From JBBRQP01 sp038226175 (lineage in GTDB: Bacteria > Cyanobacteriota > Cyanobacteriia > Gloeobacterales > Anthocerotibacteraceae), in NCBI GenBank assembly GCA_038226175.1, contig JBBRQP010000022.1, positions 1-38,144 on the forward strand: a stretch of DNA of 38,144 nucleotides. The letters run 5' to 3'. Each line of letters opens with the position of its first letter. The stretch's first letter is position 1. This document shows, piece after piece, positions 14,201-23,469 of this stretch. Under the pieces are notes generated by a model. That model was not told the DNA's origin. It saw nothing but the letters and a program-made list of their open reading frames with translations, and did no database searches. The translations under genes were made by a program, and so were the position numbers.

Positions 14201-17200
14201 ATGTCTGAAGTAGAACTTCAAGAAAAAGAACCCCAAGGCTTCCTCGAAAAGTGGATCTATGGGGCGATGAAACAAAAGCTTTTGGCCTTTGCTGGCTTGT
14301 TACTATTGATTGGGGTCGGCATCAATTCACTGCTGCGCTTTCCGATAGATGGCTTGCCGGATATCTCTAATGTACAGGTACAGGTCATCACCGAAGCTAC
14401 CGCCCTCGGACCGCAAGAAGTCGAACAACTGATTACCTTTCCGCTCGAAATCGCCCTGACAGGGATGCCGAAACTCAAGCAAATGCGTTCAATTTCTAAG
14501 TATGGTCTCTCCCAAATCACCGTGGTTTTTGAGGATGGCACGGATATTTATTTTGCACGCCAACTAGTCAATGAGCGTCTCAAAACTTCGGAAAGCATCC
14601 TACCTGCTGCTGCCGAGCAACCGGTTTTGGGTCCTGTCAGTACTGGCCTTGGCGAAATATTTGTATTTTCGATTGAGGGTAAAAATTATTCACCCCTCGA
14701 ACTACGCACGATCATGGACTGGCAGGTGATTCCCCGTCTGCGCTCCGTCAAGGGTGTGGCCGAAATCAACCCCATGGGTGGCTTTGTTAAACAATATCAG
14801 GTCAAACTTGACCCCGAACGTATGATTGGCTACAGCATCACGCCCCAGCAAGTATTTGAAGCCCTCCAAACTAATAACGCCAACTCCGGGGGTGGCTATG
14901 CCAGTAATGCCGGGGGCGAACAAACGATTATTCGTGGGGCTGGCCTGATTGTCAGTACCTCAGATATTGGCAATATCATTGTGGCGCGCACCAACGGCAC
15001 GCCAGTCTATGTCAAAGATGTCGCCGATGTGGTGATCGGTAACCAACTGCGTCAAGGTGTTGTCACCCAAGATGGCAAAGATAATACGGTCATTGCCACA
15101 GTGTTGATGCGCGCTGGTGAAAATGCCAATGCCGTAGTCCAAGATGTCAAAGCCCGCGTTGATGAAATCCAAAAAGAACTACCTCCCGATGTCAAATTAC
15201 TGCCAGTTTATGACCGGACTTTACTGATCACCGCTGCGATTAAAACTGTGAGCTTGAATTTATTTGAAGGAGCCTTGCTGGTCACAGCGATTTTATTGCT
15301 GATGCTAGGCAGTGTACGGGGGGCGGTGATTACTGCCGTTGTGATTCCACTATCGATGCTCGCTGCGATCACGGGGATGACGATTGGCGGTGTGAGTGGT
15401 AACTTGATGAGCTTGGGCGCGATTGACTTTGGGCTTTTGGTGGATGGCTCGGTCGTATTGATGGAAAATATCATTTTGCGCGTCTCCCATATTCAGCCTC
15501 AGACACCCAAAGAACGCTTTCAAGTGATTGCAGCGGCTTCGGCGGAGTTTGTCAAGCCGATTGTATTTGGGATTGGCATTATTACGATTGTCTATTTCCC
15601 GATCTTTGGGCTGAGCGGCGTTGAAGGTAAGTTATTTCAACCGATGGCCTTTACGGTGATTTTGGCACTGTTAGCTTCACTGTTGATTACGCTCTCGTTA
15701 GTGCCGATTCTGTGTTATTTCGCGTTCTCATTTAAACTACCGGAGGAGCGGGAAACTTTTATTGTGCAAGCCTTACGTCCACCCTACGAACGGGCTGTCG
15801 ATGGCTTGATGGGTAAATGGGTGCCAGTGGCGGTAGCCTGTACCAGTATTTTTGTGGTCACCATAGTCACGGTTTTACCGCAGTTAGGTTCTGAATTTGT
15901 ACCTAATCTCTCAGAAGGTGGTGTGGTGATCAATGTCCGGCGTCCGCCCTCGGCATCGCTCGAAGAAGGGGCACGACAGGCCAAGATTATCGAGCGCATT
16001 GTCAAAGAATTCCTAGAAGTAGTGACCGCTGTATCGACGACCGGACACCCCGAACTTGCTACTGATACCAACAAATCCGAAAATACCGACGTTAATATCA
16101 CCCTCAAACCCCAAAAATACTGGAAAACCGCTAAGACCCAACCCCAACTGGTCAAAAAAATTGAGGAACGGCTCAAGGGTGTTTTGCCTGGGGTGACGGT
16201 GGCCTATACCCAACCGATTCAGCAGCGGGTCAACGAACTGCTCTCGGGTGACCGCCTTGATGTCGCCTTACGAATCTTCGGGTCAGATATCGAAGAGCTT
16301 GACCGACTTGCTAAACAAGCCGCCGCAATAATCAAGACCGTACCCGGAGCCGCTGATGTCCGCGCCGAAGCCGTCAAAGGTTTACCCTTACTGAATATCG
16401 AAGTTGACCGCCAACGTCTGGCGCAGTATGGCATCAATGTCCGTGAGGTACTCGACACGATTGAGGCGACTCGGGCAGGTAAGGTCGTGGGCACGATCTA
16501 TGAAGGCCGTCAACGCTTCAGCCTCGCCGTCAAATTTAATGATGCCGCTCAGCTTGACCTCGAAGATACCCGCCGCCTACCGGTCACGACCAAAGATGGT
16601 CAACTAGTCCAACTCGGCAGTGTCGTCAATATTAGTGAAGGTGATGGCCTAGCCCAAATCTCTCACCGCGAAGCTGAACGGGTGATCACTGTAGGCATGA
16701 ATGTGCGGGGGACTGATTTGGGTACCTTTGTCGGTGAAGCCCAACAAGCTGTCAACCGACAAGTCATCTTGCCTACGGGCTATCGCCTGGTTTGGGGGGG
16801 ACAATTTGAGAACTATAAGTCAGCCCTAGAACGCTTACAGATTTTGGTGCCGCTATCCTTGCTACTGATTTTTGCGATGCTCTACACCACGTTTGGTAGT
16901 CTGCGACCGGGCTTCTTGATCTTTCTAAACGTACCGTTTTCGCTGGTTGGCGGCTTAGTCGGTCTGTGGTTGCGGGGAATGCCTTTGTCTGTTTCTGCTG
17001 GCGTGGGCTTTATTGCGCTATTTGGGATCGCCGTCCTCAATGGCATTGTCTTGGTCTCAAAAATCCGTGACCTCGAAAGTGCCGAAGGGCTTAGTGCGCC
17101 CCTTGCCGCGCTCAAGGGAGCCAAGGAACGTCTGCGTCCGATTTTGACCACGACCTTTGTTGCATCCATTGGCTTTATTCCGATGGCGATTGCGACTAGT

Positions 17201-17437
17201 GCCGGAGCCGAAGTACAGCAACCGCTAGCCACGGTGGTGATTGGCGGTTTGGTGACGTGTACGACCTTTAACTTGTTTGCCCTGCCTGTTCTCTATCCCA
17301 TCATCTGTGGTGATACTTCTGGTGGCGATAAGCCCTCACTCTGGCAGCGTTTACGTGGTGCGTTAAGCGGTCAACCTATCTCCCAACCCGTGGTAAGCCC
17401 GATCAATCTCAGCCCTGGAGACCCATCTCATGAGTGA
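14201..17437 (+). CDS. heavy-metal RND transporter (CusA/CzcA family)
   Basis: This proton-driven inner-membrane pump is the energised part of the metal efflux system. The 1078-aa protein has a first helix LLAFAGLLLLIGVGINSL and the conserved PDISNVQVQV just after it. The helix-4 signature is DFGLLVDGSVVLMENI, the HME-RND form (DFG--VDG-VV--EN) rather than the drug-pump form. A second membrane half follows from about residue 860 (LVPLSLLLIFAMLYTTFGSL). Length is usual for the family. Cus-type (Cu/Ag) and Czc-type (Co/Zn/Cd) pumps cannot be separated with confidence. Its end overlaps a 45-codon reading frame by 8 nt. Confidence 0.94.
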   Translation: MSEVELQEKEPQGFLEKWIYGAMKQKLLAFAGLLLLIGVGINSLLRFPIDGLPDISNVQVQVITEATALGPQEVEQLITFPLEIALTGMPKLKQMRSISKYGLSQITVVFEDGTDIYFARQLVNERLKTSESILPAAAEQPVLGPVSTGLGEIFVFSIEGKNYSPLELRTIMDWQVIPRLRSVKGVAEINPMGGFVKQYQVKLDPERMIGYSITPQQVFEALQTNNANSGGGYASNAGGEQTIIRGAGLIVSTSDIGNIIVARTNGTPVYVKDVADVVIGNQLRQGVVTQDGKDNTVIATVLMRAGENANAVVQDVKARVDEIQKELPPDVKLLPVYDRTLLITAAIKTVSLNLFEGALLVTAILLLMLGSVRGAVITAVVIPLSMLAAITGMTIGGVSGNLMSLGAIDFGLLVDGSVVLMENIILRVSHIQPQTPKERFQVIAAASAEFVKPIVFGIGIITIVYFPIFGLSGVEGKLFQPMAFTVILALLASLLITLSLVPILCYFAFSFKLPEERETFIVQALRPPYERAVDGLMGKWVPVAVACTSIFVVTIVTVLPQLGSEFVPNLSEGGVVINVRRPPSASLEEGARQAKIIERIVKEFLEVVTAVSTTGHPELATDTNKSENTDVNITLKPQKYWKTAKTQPQLVKKIEERLKGVLPGVTVAYTQPIQQRVNELLSGDRLDVALRIFGSDIEELDRLAKQAAAIIKTVPGAADVRAEAVKGLPLLNIEVDRQRLAQYGINVREVLDTIEATRAGKVVGTIYEGRQRFSLAVKFNDAAQLDLEDTRRLPVTTKDGQLVQLGSVVNISEGDGLAQISHREAERVITVGMNVRGTDLGTFVGEAQQAVNRQVILPTGYRLVWGGQFENYKSALERLQILVPLSLLLIFAMLYTTFGSLRPGFLIFLNVPFSLVGGLVGLWLRGMPLSVSAGVGFIALFGIAVLNGIVLVSKIRDLESAEGLSAPLAALKGAKERLRPILTTTFVASIGFIPMAIATSAGAEVQQPLATVVIGGLVTCTTFNLFALPVLYPIICGDTSGGDKPSLWQRLRGALSGQPISQPVVSPINLSPGDPSHE

Positions 17438-17567
17438 ACCTCAAGTCAAAAAGCCCCTTAATTTAGGGCAATTTATTGTCGAACGCTTCTCAGAAATTCT
17501 CGGTGTTATTCTCTTTGTGGGTTGGCTGGTCTTTCTCTATTGCCGTAAGGTCTTGCAGGTTTTTTGA
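17430..17567 (+). CDS. 45-aa single-pass membrane microprotein coupled to the RND pump
   Basis: An ATG at 17430 overlaps the TGA of the RND transporter (ATGAGTGA) and opens a 45-codon frame. It encodes a hydrophilic start (MSEPQVKKPLNLGQFIVERF) and one hydrophobic helix (LGVILFVGWLVFLYC), then a short basic tail (RKVLQVF). The start overlap implies translational coupling with the pump. I do not recognise a family. Small one-helix proteins are known to bind RND pumps (AcrZ on AcrB) or other transporters, so an accessory subunit is a reasonable guess. A chance frame cannot be excluded. Confidence 0.5.
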   Translation: MSEPQVKKPLNLGQFIVERFSEILGVILFVGWLVFLYCRKVLQVF

Positions 17568-17582
17568 AGAAGCTCGTGAGTT

Positions 17583-19532
17583 TTACTGGCGCAACTGTTC
17601 GAGTACCGAACGGTCTTCAAGGGTTGAGGTATCGCCGATAATTTCATCTCCTTGGGCAATACTGCGTAGCAAACGACGCATGATCTTGCCCGAGCGGGTT
17701 TTGGGTAGATTATCAGTAAACCGAATATCTTCGGGGCGGGCAATCGCTCCAATGGCTTGTACTACGTGGTTTTTTAGCTCACGAGCAAGAGCCTCAGAGC
17801 CACTAGTGCCTTGATTGAGCGTCACAAAAGCAAAAATGCTTTCGCCCTTGATCGCATCAGGTTTGCCTACTACCGCCGCTTCCGCTACCGCAGGATGAGA
17901 GACCAGGGCTGACTCGACTTCCATCGTGCCCAACCGATGCCCCGCAACACTCAACACATCATCAATGCGCCCCATCACCCAAAAATAACCATCCTCATCC
18001 ATCGTTGCGCCATCACCAGTGAAATAGAGATGACCTGGTACTTGCTCCCAGTAGCCACTTACATAGCGTGCTTGATCGTTATACACCGTGCGCATCATCC
18101 CCGGCCAGGGTTTGGTCACGACTAGATACCCCCCTTCGTTGGACGGCACGGGCTGACCTGCTTTATCGACTATCTGCGGCAAAATTCCAAAAAAGGGCAG
18201 AGCCGCCGAACCGGGTTTAGTCGCCATAGCTCCAGGAAGAGCGCTAATAATAATTCCTCCGGTCTCTGTCTGCCAGTAAGTATCAGCAATCGGACAACGT
18301 TCTTTGCCAATCATCCGGTGATACCAGATCCAGGCTTCGGGGTTAATCGGCTCGCCAACGGTACCTAGCATTCGTAAAGAGGACAAATCGTAGGGCGTGA
18401 CATACTGCTCACCCCATTTCATAAAGGCACGAATCGCAGTCGGTGCGGTATAAAGGGTCGAAATTTTATGTTTCTCGATCAATTGCCAAAATCGCGAAGG
18501 GTCAGGATAATTGGGTGCGCCTTCATAAATAAAGGTGGTTGCGCCATTGGAAAGCGGCCCATAAACTACATAGGAATGTCCGGTAATCCAGCCCACATCA
18601 GCGGTGCACCAATAGAGATCTGTGTCTTTAAGGTCAAAAATATACTTGGTTGTCAGATGGGTGTAGAGGTTGTAACCCGCTGTGGTGTGGACAATACCTT
18701 TGGGTTTACCCGTTGTACCAGAAGTGTAGAGGATAAACAGTAAGTCTTCAGCGTCCATGGGTGCGGCGGGACATGCGGCAGTGACGTGTTTTTTTTCTTC
18801 GTGCCACCAATGATCGCGCTCAGTTTGCCAAGGAATAGCTTGTTGGGTGCGTTGTACGACTAGGATTTTTTCAACAGTGGTACCAAGTAGGGCGAGATCA
18901 ACATTTTCTTTGAGCGGAACTATCTTGCCACGCCGCCAGCCACCGTCAGCCGTAATAACTAGCTTCACTTGCGCTGCTTGCAGACGATCCTTGAGGGCTT
19001 CGGCACTAAACCCACCGAAGACTACCGTATGCACAGCCCCTAACCGCGCACAAGCTAGCATTGCCATCACTGCTTCAGGAATGAGCGGCATATAAATGGC
19101 TACGCGGTCACCTTTGGTCACGCCGAGTTTTTTGAGGACATTGGCAAAGCGACAGACTTCTTGGTGTAGTTGTAGATAGGTCAAAGTTTGACTATCTCCG
19201 GGCTCGCCTTCCCAAATGAGCGCGGCCTTATGACGGCGTTCGGTCAGCAGATGACGATCTAGACAGTTGTAAGCCACGTTGGTAGTGCCACCAACAAACC
19301 ATTGGGCTTGGGGTGGTTGCCAGTCCAATACCCTATGCCAAGGGCTAAACCAATGCAAATGTTCTTGGGCTTGTTTGCCCCAAAATTGTTCAGGGTCGGT
19401 GATTGATTCGGCATACAAACGCTGATAGTCCGCTGCTTTGATATGAGCTGATGCGACAAAATCGCTGGGCGGTTGAAACTGTCGCCGCTCATCTAAGATA
19501 GACTCAATGACAGCTTGATGCGTATCAGACAC
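17583..19532 (-). CDS. acsA: acetyl-CoA synthetase (AMP-forming)
   Basis: Acs converts acetate, ATP and CoA to acetyl-CoA through acetyl-AMP. The start is taken as a GTG at 19532 (VSDTHQAVIESILDERRQF), giving 649 aa, the family's usual size. A strong AGGAGAGG precedes it, and a longer frame to 19751 runs back over the divergent gene. Visible motifs: the P-loop YTSGTTGKPKG, TADVGWITGHSYVVYGPL, the adenylate-binding DTYWQTETGG, and the C-terminal hinge and catalytic lysine in TRSGKIMRRLLR. That lysine is often acetylated for control. It is divergent from ispH and converges on the RND microprotein with 15 bp between stops. Confidence 0.95.
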   Translation of the reverse strand: MSDTHQAVIESILDERRQFQPPSDFVASAHIKAADYQRLYAESITDPEQFWGKQAQEHLHWFSPWHRVLDWQPPQAQWFVGGTTNVAYNCLDRHLLTERRHKAALIWEGEPGDSQTLTYLQLHQEVCRFANVLKKLGVTKGDRVAIYMPLIPEAVMAMLACARLGAVHTVVFGGFSAEALKDRLQAAQVKLVITADGGWRRGKIVPLKENVDLALLGTTVEKILVVQRTQQAIPWQTERDHWWHEEKKHVTAACPAAPMDAEDLLFILYTSGTTGKPKGIVHTTAGYNLYTHLTTKYIFDLKDTDLYWCTADVGWITGHSYVVYGPLSNGATTFIYEGAPNYPDPSRFWQLIEKHKISTLYTAPTAIRAFMKWGEQYVTPYDLSSLRMLGTVGEPINPEAWIWYHRMIGKERCPIADTYWQTETGGIIISALPGAMATKPGSAALPFFGILPQIVDKAGQPVPSNEGGYLVVTKPWPGMMRTVYNDQARYVSGYWEQVPGHLYFTGDGATMDEDGYFWVMGRIDDVLSVAGHRLGTMEVESALVSHPAVAEAAVVGKPDAIKGESIFAFVTLNQGTSGSEALARELKNHVVQAIGAIARPEDIRFTDNLPKTRSGKIMRRLLRSIAQGDEIIGDTSTLEDRSVLEQLRQ

Positions 19533-19594
19533 GGTACTTTCCTCTCCTGTTGTTTTTATCTTAGAAGCAAAGGGTGGTACATACATCCAAACAA

Positions 19595-19630
19595 CAGCTC
19601 TTTTGACCAAGAGCTGAGAGCGCGTACAAT
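19595..19630 (+). promoter_or_regulatory. ispH promoter with overlapping palindromic operator
   Basis: TTGACC (19603-19608) and TACAAT (19625-19630), 16 bp apart, make a good sigma-70 promoter toward ispH. The -35 box is exactly the spacer of a perfect 8-bp inverted repeat, CAGCTCTT (19595-19602) / AAGAGCTG (19609-19616), so a dimeric regulator bound there would cover the -35. Confidence 0.5.
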
Positions 19631-19640
19631 ACAGTAGAGA

Positions 19641-20876
19641 ATGTATAACCCAACCATGACTGAAGCCACAACCGAAAGCCTGCCAGAAGCTACTTCCACC
19701 TACAACCGCAAAGGCTTTGGTCTCAAAGCTGAGGTTCAGCCCCAGTTGCAAACGGCCTACGAGTCGGATCTAGTCTCCCTGTTGCGTAATGGCGGCTATC
19801 GCTATGAACGCGATGGGGTCACGATTCGTCTAGCTGAAGCTTTTGGTTTTTGTTGGGGCGTAGACCGGGCAGTTTCGATGGCTTATGAGACGCGCCGTCA
19901 TTTTCCCGAACAACATATTTGGATTACCAATGAAATTATTCATAATCCCCAAGTCAATCGTAATCTGCGGGAGATGAACATTGGTTTTTTGGATGACATG
20001 AAAGGCCAACCCAAACATTTCGAGCGCGTCGAACACGGTGATGTGGTCATTCTGCCTGCTTTTGGGGTAAGTGTTGCCGAGATGGATCTGCTCAAGGCCA
20101 AAAGTTGTACGATTGTCGATACCACCTGTCCTTGGGTGTCGAGGGTCTGGAATCGGGTTGCTAAATACGAAAAACAAGAATTTACGGCAATTATTCATGG
20201 CAAATATAATCACGAAGAGACCGTCGCTACCGCTTCGAGAGCGCAATGTTATCTCATCGTCCTCAATCTTGCTGAAGCTCAATGGGTGGCAGACTATATC
20301 CTGAAGGGCGGTGATCGGCAAGAATTTTTAGAGAAATTTGGTCAAGCCTGTTCCGCTAATTTTGACCCGGATTTACATCTCGACCGGATTGGGGTGGCTA
20401 ATCAAACCACGATGCTCAAGGGCGAAACCGAACGCATCGGCAAATTATTTGAACAAACTATGCTCCAAAAATATGGGCCTGAGCATCTCGGTGAACACTT
20501 TTCTAGTCCTGGTGATACGATTTGTGATGCAACCCAAGAACGCCAGGATGCGATGTTGCAATTAGTCACTGAGCCTCTTGATGTGATGATTGTAATTGGC
20601 GGATTTAACTCTTCTAATACTACCCATCTCCAAGAAATTGCTCTCAAAAATGGTTTGACTTCTTATCACATTGATGGCCCTGATTGTTTGGATTTGGATA
20701 ATACTTTGCGTCACCAGCCCTTTGGTCTCAGGACACAGGCCACGGTCACTAATTGGTTGCCAGTGCCACCCTTGACCGTCGGGGTCACCGCTGGTGCTTC
20801 GACCCCTGATCGCGTCGTGGGTCAGGTGATCGAAAAAATTCTTTTGCAAGCCACTAATTTAACTTCCCAGTTATGA
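19641..20876 (+). CDS. ispH: 4-hydroxy-3-methylbut-2-enyl diphosphate reductase
   Basis: This [4Fe-4S] enzyme performs the last step of the MEP pathway, making IPP and DMAPP for carotenoids, chlorophyll phytol and quinones. The 411-aa length is the long cyanobacterial/plant form, against about 316 in E. coli. The three cluster cysteines lie in FGFCWGVDRAV, IVDTTCPWVSRVWNRV and SPGDTICDATQERQDAM, and the catalytic region includes the HNPQVN motif. The predicted -10 box ends at 19630, so an ATG at 19641 would have almost no leader; the second ATG at 19656 (MTEATTESL) is equally plausible. plsY starts 4 nt inside its end, so the two are coupled. Confidence 0.95.
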   Translation: MYNPTMTEATTESLPEATSTYNRKGFGLKAEVQPQLQTAYESDLVSLLRNGGYRYERDGVTIRLAEAFGFCWGVDRAVSMAYETRRHFPEQHIWITNEIIHNPQVNRNLREMNIGFLDDMKGQPKHFERVEHGDVVILPAFGVSVAEMDLLKAKSCTIVDTTCPWVSRVWNRVAKYEKQEFTAIIHGKYNHEETVATASRAQCYLIVLNLAEAQWVADYILKGGDRQEFLEKFGQACSANFDPDLHLDRIGVANQTTMLKGETERIGKLFEQTMLQKYGPEHLGEHFSSPGDTICDATQERQDAMLQLVTEPLDVMIVIGGFNSSNTTHLQEIALKNGLTSYHIDGPDCLDLDNTLRHQPFGLRTQATVTNWLPVPPLTVGVTAGASTPDRVVGQVIEKILLQATNLTSQL

Positions 20877-21499
20877 ACCAACCCCTGATAACGGGATTGT
20901 TGCTGTTGGTAAGTTCTTACCTACTCGGATCTATCTCTCCCGGTTATTTGGTTGTCCACTGGCTCAAAGGTGAAGATATTCGTACCCTGGGTTCTGGATC
21001 AACCGGTGCCACTAATGTCTTGCGGATAGTCGGTCGCCTCCCAGCGCTGGGCGTATTTTTGTTTGATCTCGGTAAAGGATTTTTGGCTTTTGCTCTGACC
21101 CAAGCGGTCATGGCAAATCCTTGGTGGGCGGTTGGTGCGGGGTTGCTCGCCATTCTCGGTCATAGCAAATCAATTTGGCTGGGTGGTCAAGGTGGCAAAT
21201 CAGTGGCTGTAAGTTTGGGGCTATTATTTGCTCTAGATATCCGCGTAGCTCTGGCAACCTTGGGGGTCTGGGGTTTAGCCGTCGCACTGACGCGCATGGT
21301 GTCGGTCGGGTCGGTGCTTGGGGGATTAGCGGTGACGGCCTTTAGTCTCTACTTTCGTGAACCATTGGCCTATGTCCTGTTGACCTGCGCAGGCGGCTTA
21401 TTTGTGGTCTGGCGTCATCGGCCTAATCTGGTGCGTCTATGGCAAGGCACGGAACCGCGTCTGGGTCAAAAAGCTGACACTATGGCGAGTGACGCATGA
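20873..21499 (+). CDS. plsY: acyl phosphate:glycerol-3-phosphate acyltransferase PlsY
   Basis: PlsY makes lysophosphatidic acid from acyl phosphate and glycerol-3-phosphate, the first step of phospholipid and galactolipid synthesis. The 208-aa integral membrane protein has all three conserved loops: GSISPGYLV with RTLGSGSTGATNVLR, then GHSKSIWLGGQGGKSVA, then the C-terminal WRHRPNLVRLWQGTE. Overlap of its start with the ispH stop (ATGA) and of its stop with the rsgA start points to an ispH-plsY-rsgA operon. Confidence 0.95.
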   Translation: MNQPLITGLLLLVSSYLLGSISPGYLVVHWLKGEDIRTLGSGSTGATNVLRIVGRLPALGVFLFDLGKGFLAFALTQAVMANPWWAVGAGLLAILGHSKSIWLGGQGGKSVAVSLGLLFALDIRVALATLGVWGLAVALTRMVSVGSVLGGLAVTAFSLYFREPLAYVLLTCAGGLFVVWRHRPNLVRLWQGTEPRLGQKADTMASDA

Positions 21500-22461
21500 C
21501 TGAGGGCATTGTCACGGCGATTTTGGCCAATTATTACCATGTCCAAGTGGGAGGAGAACTAACACCACGACTTTGTAAAGTGCGTTCTCGGCTCAAAAAA
21601 CATGCCCAACGGGTCTGGGTCGGTGACCGCGTAGAGCTTTCTGATATCGAAGAAACTGGTGATCAAGGGGCAATTTGTGAGATTTATCCACGTACTACTT
21701 TATTAATCCGTCCGGCAATTGCCAATGTCGAACAGGTTTTGTTAGTTTTGAGTGTGCGCCAACCAGAATTTGATGTGAGATTAGCGAGCCGTTTTTTGGT
21801 GCAGATTGAGCTGAGCGGTTTAGCGTGTCTAGTGGTGCTTAATAAATGTGATTTATTAGCTCCCGAACAACAACAGCAATTGATCCAGATGCTGCAAGGC
21901 TGGGGCTACCCAGCGTTACTCGTAAGCACCCAGAGCCACGCTGGTCTCAATGACCTCAAAACTCGGCTCAGTGGCAAGACTACGGTTCTGGCTGGGCCTT
22001 CGGGTGTGGGTAAATCTAGCCTACTCAATGCCCTGCAACCAGGTTTAGAGTTGCGAATTGGTGAAGTTTCTGAACGCCAAGGCCATGGACGGCATACCAC
22101 CCGCCATGTGGAATTATTTAGCCTACCAGAAGATATTAGGTTGGCTGATACCCCAGGGTTTTCACAGATGACCCTAGCGACCACGGCTCTTGAGCTAGCT
22201 CAGGCCTTTCCCGAATTGCGGGTGCTGAGTCCACAATGTCAATTCCGCAATTGTTCCCATCAAGAAGAACCGGGCTGTGCAGTCAAAGCGGCTAACTTAG
22301 ACCGTTACGCACTCTATTTAGAGTTTTTGACTGAAGTTACCGCTCATGTCAGTGCTCCTTTACGCAGCGCGGCACTCGGCAAAAATCTAGCAACCATTCA
22401 CCGTCAACCCTCACGGCGTAGTAAAAAACAGCTTCTTGCCCAAGGCACCGATGATACTTAG
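21496..22461 (+). CDS. rsgA: ribosome small-subunit-dependent GTPase A
   Basis: RsgA is a late 30S assembly GTPase. The 321-aa protein has an N-terminal OB fold (RLCKVRSRLKK, RVWVGDRVEL). The GTPase domain has the circularly permuted motif order of this family: G4 (VLNKCDLL), then the P-loop (GPSGVGKSSLLNAL), then G3 (DTPGFSQM), with a switch region RHTTRHVELF. The C-terminal zinc finger is CQFRNCSHQEEPGC. It starts 4 nt before the plsY stop codon ends. The final 25 residues are basic. Confidence 0.95.
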   Translation: MTEGIVTAILANYYHVQVGGELTPRLCKVRSRLKKHAQRVWVGDRVELSDIEETGDQGAICEIYPRTTLLIRPAIANVEQVLLVLSVRQPEFDVRLASRFLVQIELSGLACLVVLNKCDLLAPEQQQQLIQMLQGWGYPALLVSTQSHAGLNDLKTRLSGKTTVLAGPSGVGKSSLLNALQPGLELRIGEVSERQGHGRHTTRHVELFSLPEDIRLADTPGFSQMTLATTALELAQAFPELRVLSPQCQFRNCSHQEEPGCAVKAANLDRYALYLEFLTEVTAHVSAPLRSAALGKNLATIHRQPSRRSKKQLLAQGTDDT

Positions 22462-22489
22462 TTCTCGTGCTTTGGGCAAAAAGTAGGCT

Positions 22490-23200
22490 TCACCGTGAGT
22501 TAACCCTAAAAGTGGGTGTTGGCGGATTAAACATCTGCTTCCAAGCAGCAACGGTTCCTGAACCGATCTGAAATTGACTCATTTGCCCACTCGGATGATA
22601 AATGCGCACCGGAATATTTTGTAAAGGGGCATCCCGTAAGGCTTGCATCAATTCGGTTGGCAACAGAAATTGGTCGCTCGCCCGAGTCTGAGAGCCGCCA
22701 AAGGGACTTTGATAAGGAATAGGCATACCCAAAATTTGCATGGTCGAAGTCGCAGGTAAGCTCGCTGGCACCCGCACACCTGCGGCTACGACATCACCCC
22801 GTAAACGCCAGATTTGCCCGCTAATTTTGAAATCTAGTTCTTCAATCGGGGGGAAAAAAGGACACGGGTTATTGCTATCAAGTAGCAAGGTCACCGTAGC
22901 ATAGGGCGCACCAGTAGAGCCAGGCGTGCCACTTTTCATCCGCCGTCCGCCCTGAGGATAATAGTTCCAGTAAGTCACAAAATCCTGAGAACATCCCAGC
23001 AGAGCCGGACTTGTATCCACGTCTTTGATGCCTAGATAACTAAATTCTTCAAAGGGGTCAATCACGCGATAAAGAATGCTCCGTGGCAAAGAAGAGCGAT
23101 CAAAAGGAGCACGCACCGTCGGAATTTGGGCCTGAGCTGCTAAGAGATTGATGAGTCCGAGACTGAGGCCAATGCCCCAAAACTTATGGTTTGAGCGCAC
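22490..23200 (-). CDS. secreted protein of unknown function
   Basis: This 236-aa protein has a signal peptide (FWGIGLSLGLINLLAAQAQ; cleavage near AQA). It starts with GTG at 23200, overlapping the end of the upstream small membrane protein by 17 nt. I do not recognise it. The mature part is a soluble, Pro/Gly-rich domain with DPFEEFSYLGIKDVD near its start, CSQDFVTYWNYYPQGGRRMK, and NNPCPFFPPIEELDF, whose two cysteines could pair. It ends with FNPPTPTFRV. A periplasmic role is the only safe inference. Confidence 0.65.
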   Translation of the reverse strand: MRSNHKFWGIGLSLGLINLLAAQAQIPTVRAPFDRSSLPRSILYRVIDPFEEFSYLGIKDVDTSPALLGCSQDFVTYWNYYPQGGRRMKSGTPGSTGAPYATVTLLLDSNNPCPFFPPIEELDFKISGQIWRLRGDVVAAGVRVPASLPATSTMQILGMPIPYQSPFGGSQTRASDQFLLPTELMQALRDAPLQNIPVRIYHPSGQMSQFQIGSGTVAAWKQMFNPPTPTFRVNSR

Positions 23201-23366
23201 GGTTAAAATTCTGACGGAAGTCTGAGGAAGTCAGCAAGAGAACAGGCCAAGCCAAAGCCAGCGGTAGCGTTTTGTCTACCTGATAGAACCGTTTGGCTCC
23301 CTTCAAAAAGCTCAAAGCGCCCCAGATATATCCCGCAATCATCATCACGATCAGCAGTTGCAGCAT
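23184..23366 (-). CDS. 60-aa conserved-type membrane protein of unknown function
   Basis: From the internal ATG at 23366 the protein is 60 aa: a membrane helix (LLIVMMIAGYIWGALSFLKG), a short loop, a second hydrophobic stretch (LPLALAWPVLLL), and a C-terminal SSDFRQNFNRALKP. The YxWGA-F--G, LA-LWPVL and YRQNF-KAL pattern matches small uncharacterised proteins I recall from many cyanobacteria. A longer frame from 23456 adds 30 residues without the pattern and is not preferred. It overlaps the secreted protein that follows, suggesting a two-gene unit. Confidence 0.6.
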   Translation of the reverse strand: MLQLLIVMMIAGYIWGALSFLKGAKRFYQVDKTLPLALAWPVLLLTSSDFRQNFNRALKP

Positions 23367-23469
23367 GGATGTACCCCGTATTCTTTCTACTATTCTGGCA
23401 CGACTTAAATAATTACCCGCTGAGAAGCTAAAACTTCTGTTCTCTAAAGAAAACAAAAGCTTAACTTAT

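Noticed and set aside
15784..16176. Long open frame antisense to the RND transporter
   Set aside because: A shadow of the transporter gene: no family pattern and no ribosome site; the same holds for other long antisense frames in the window.
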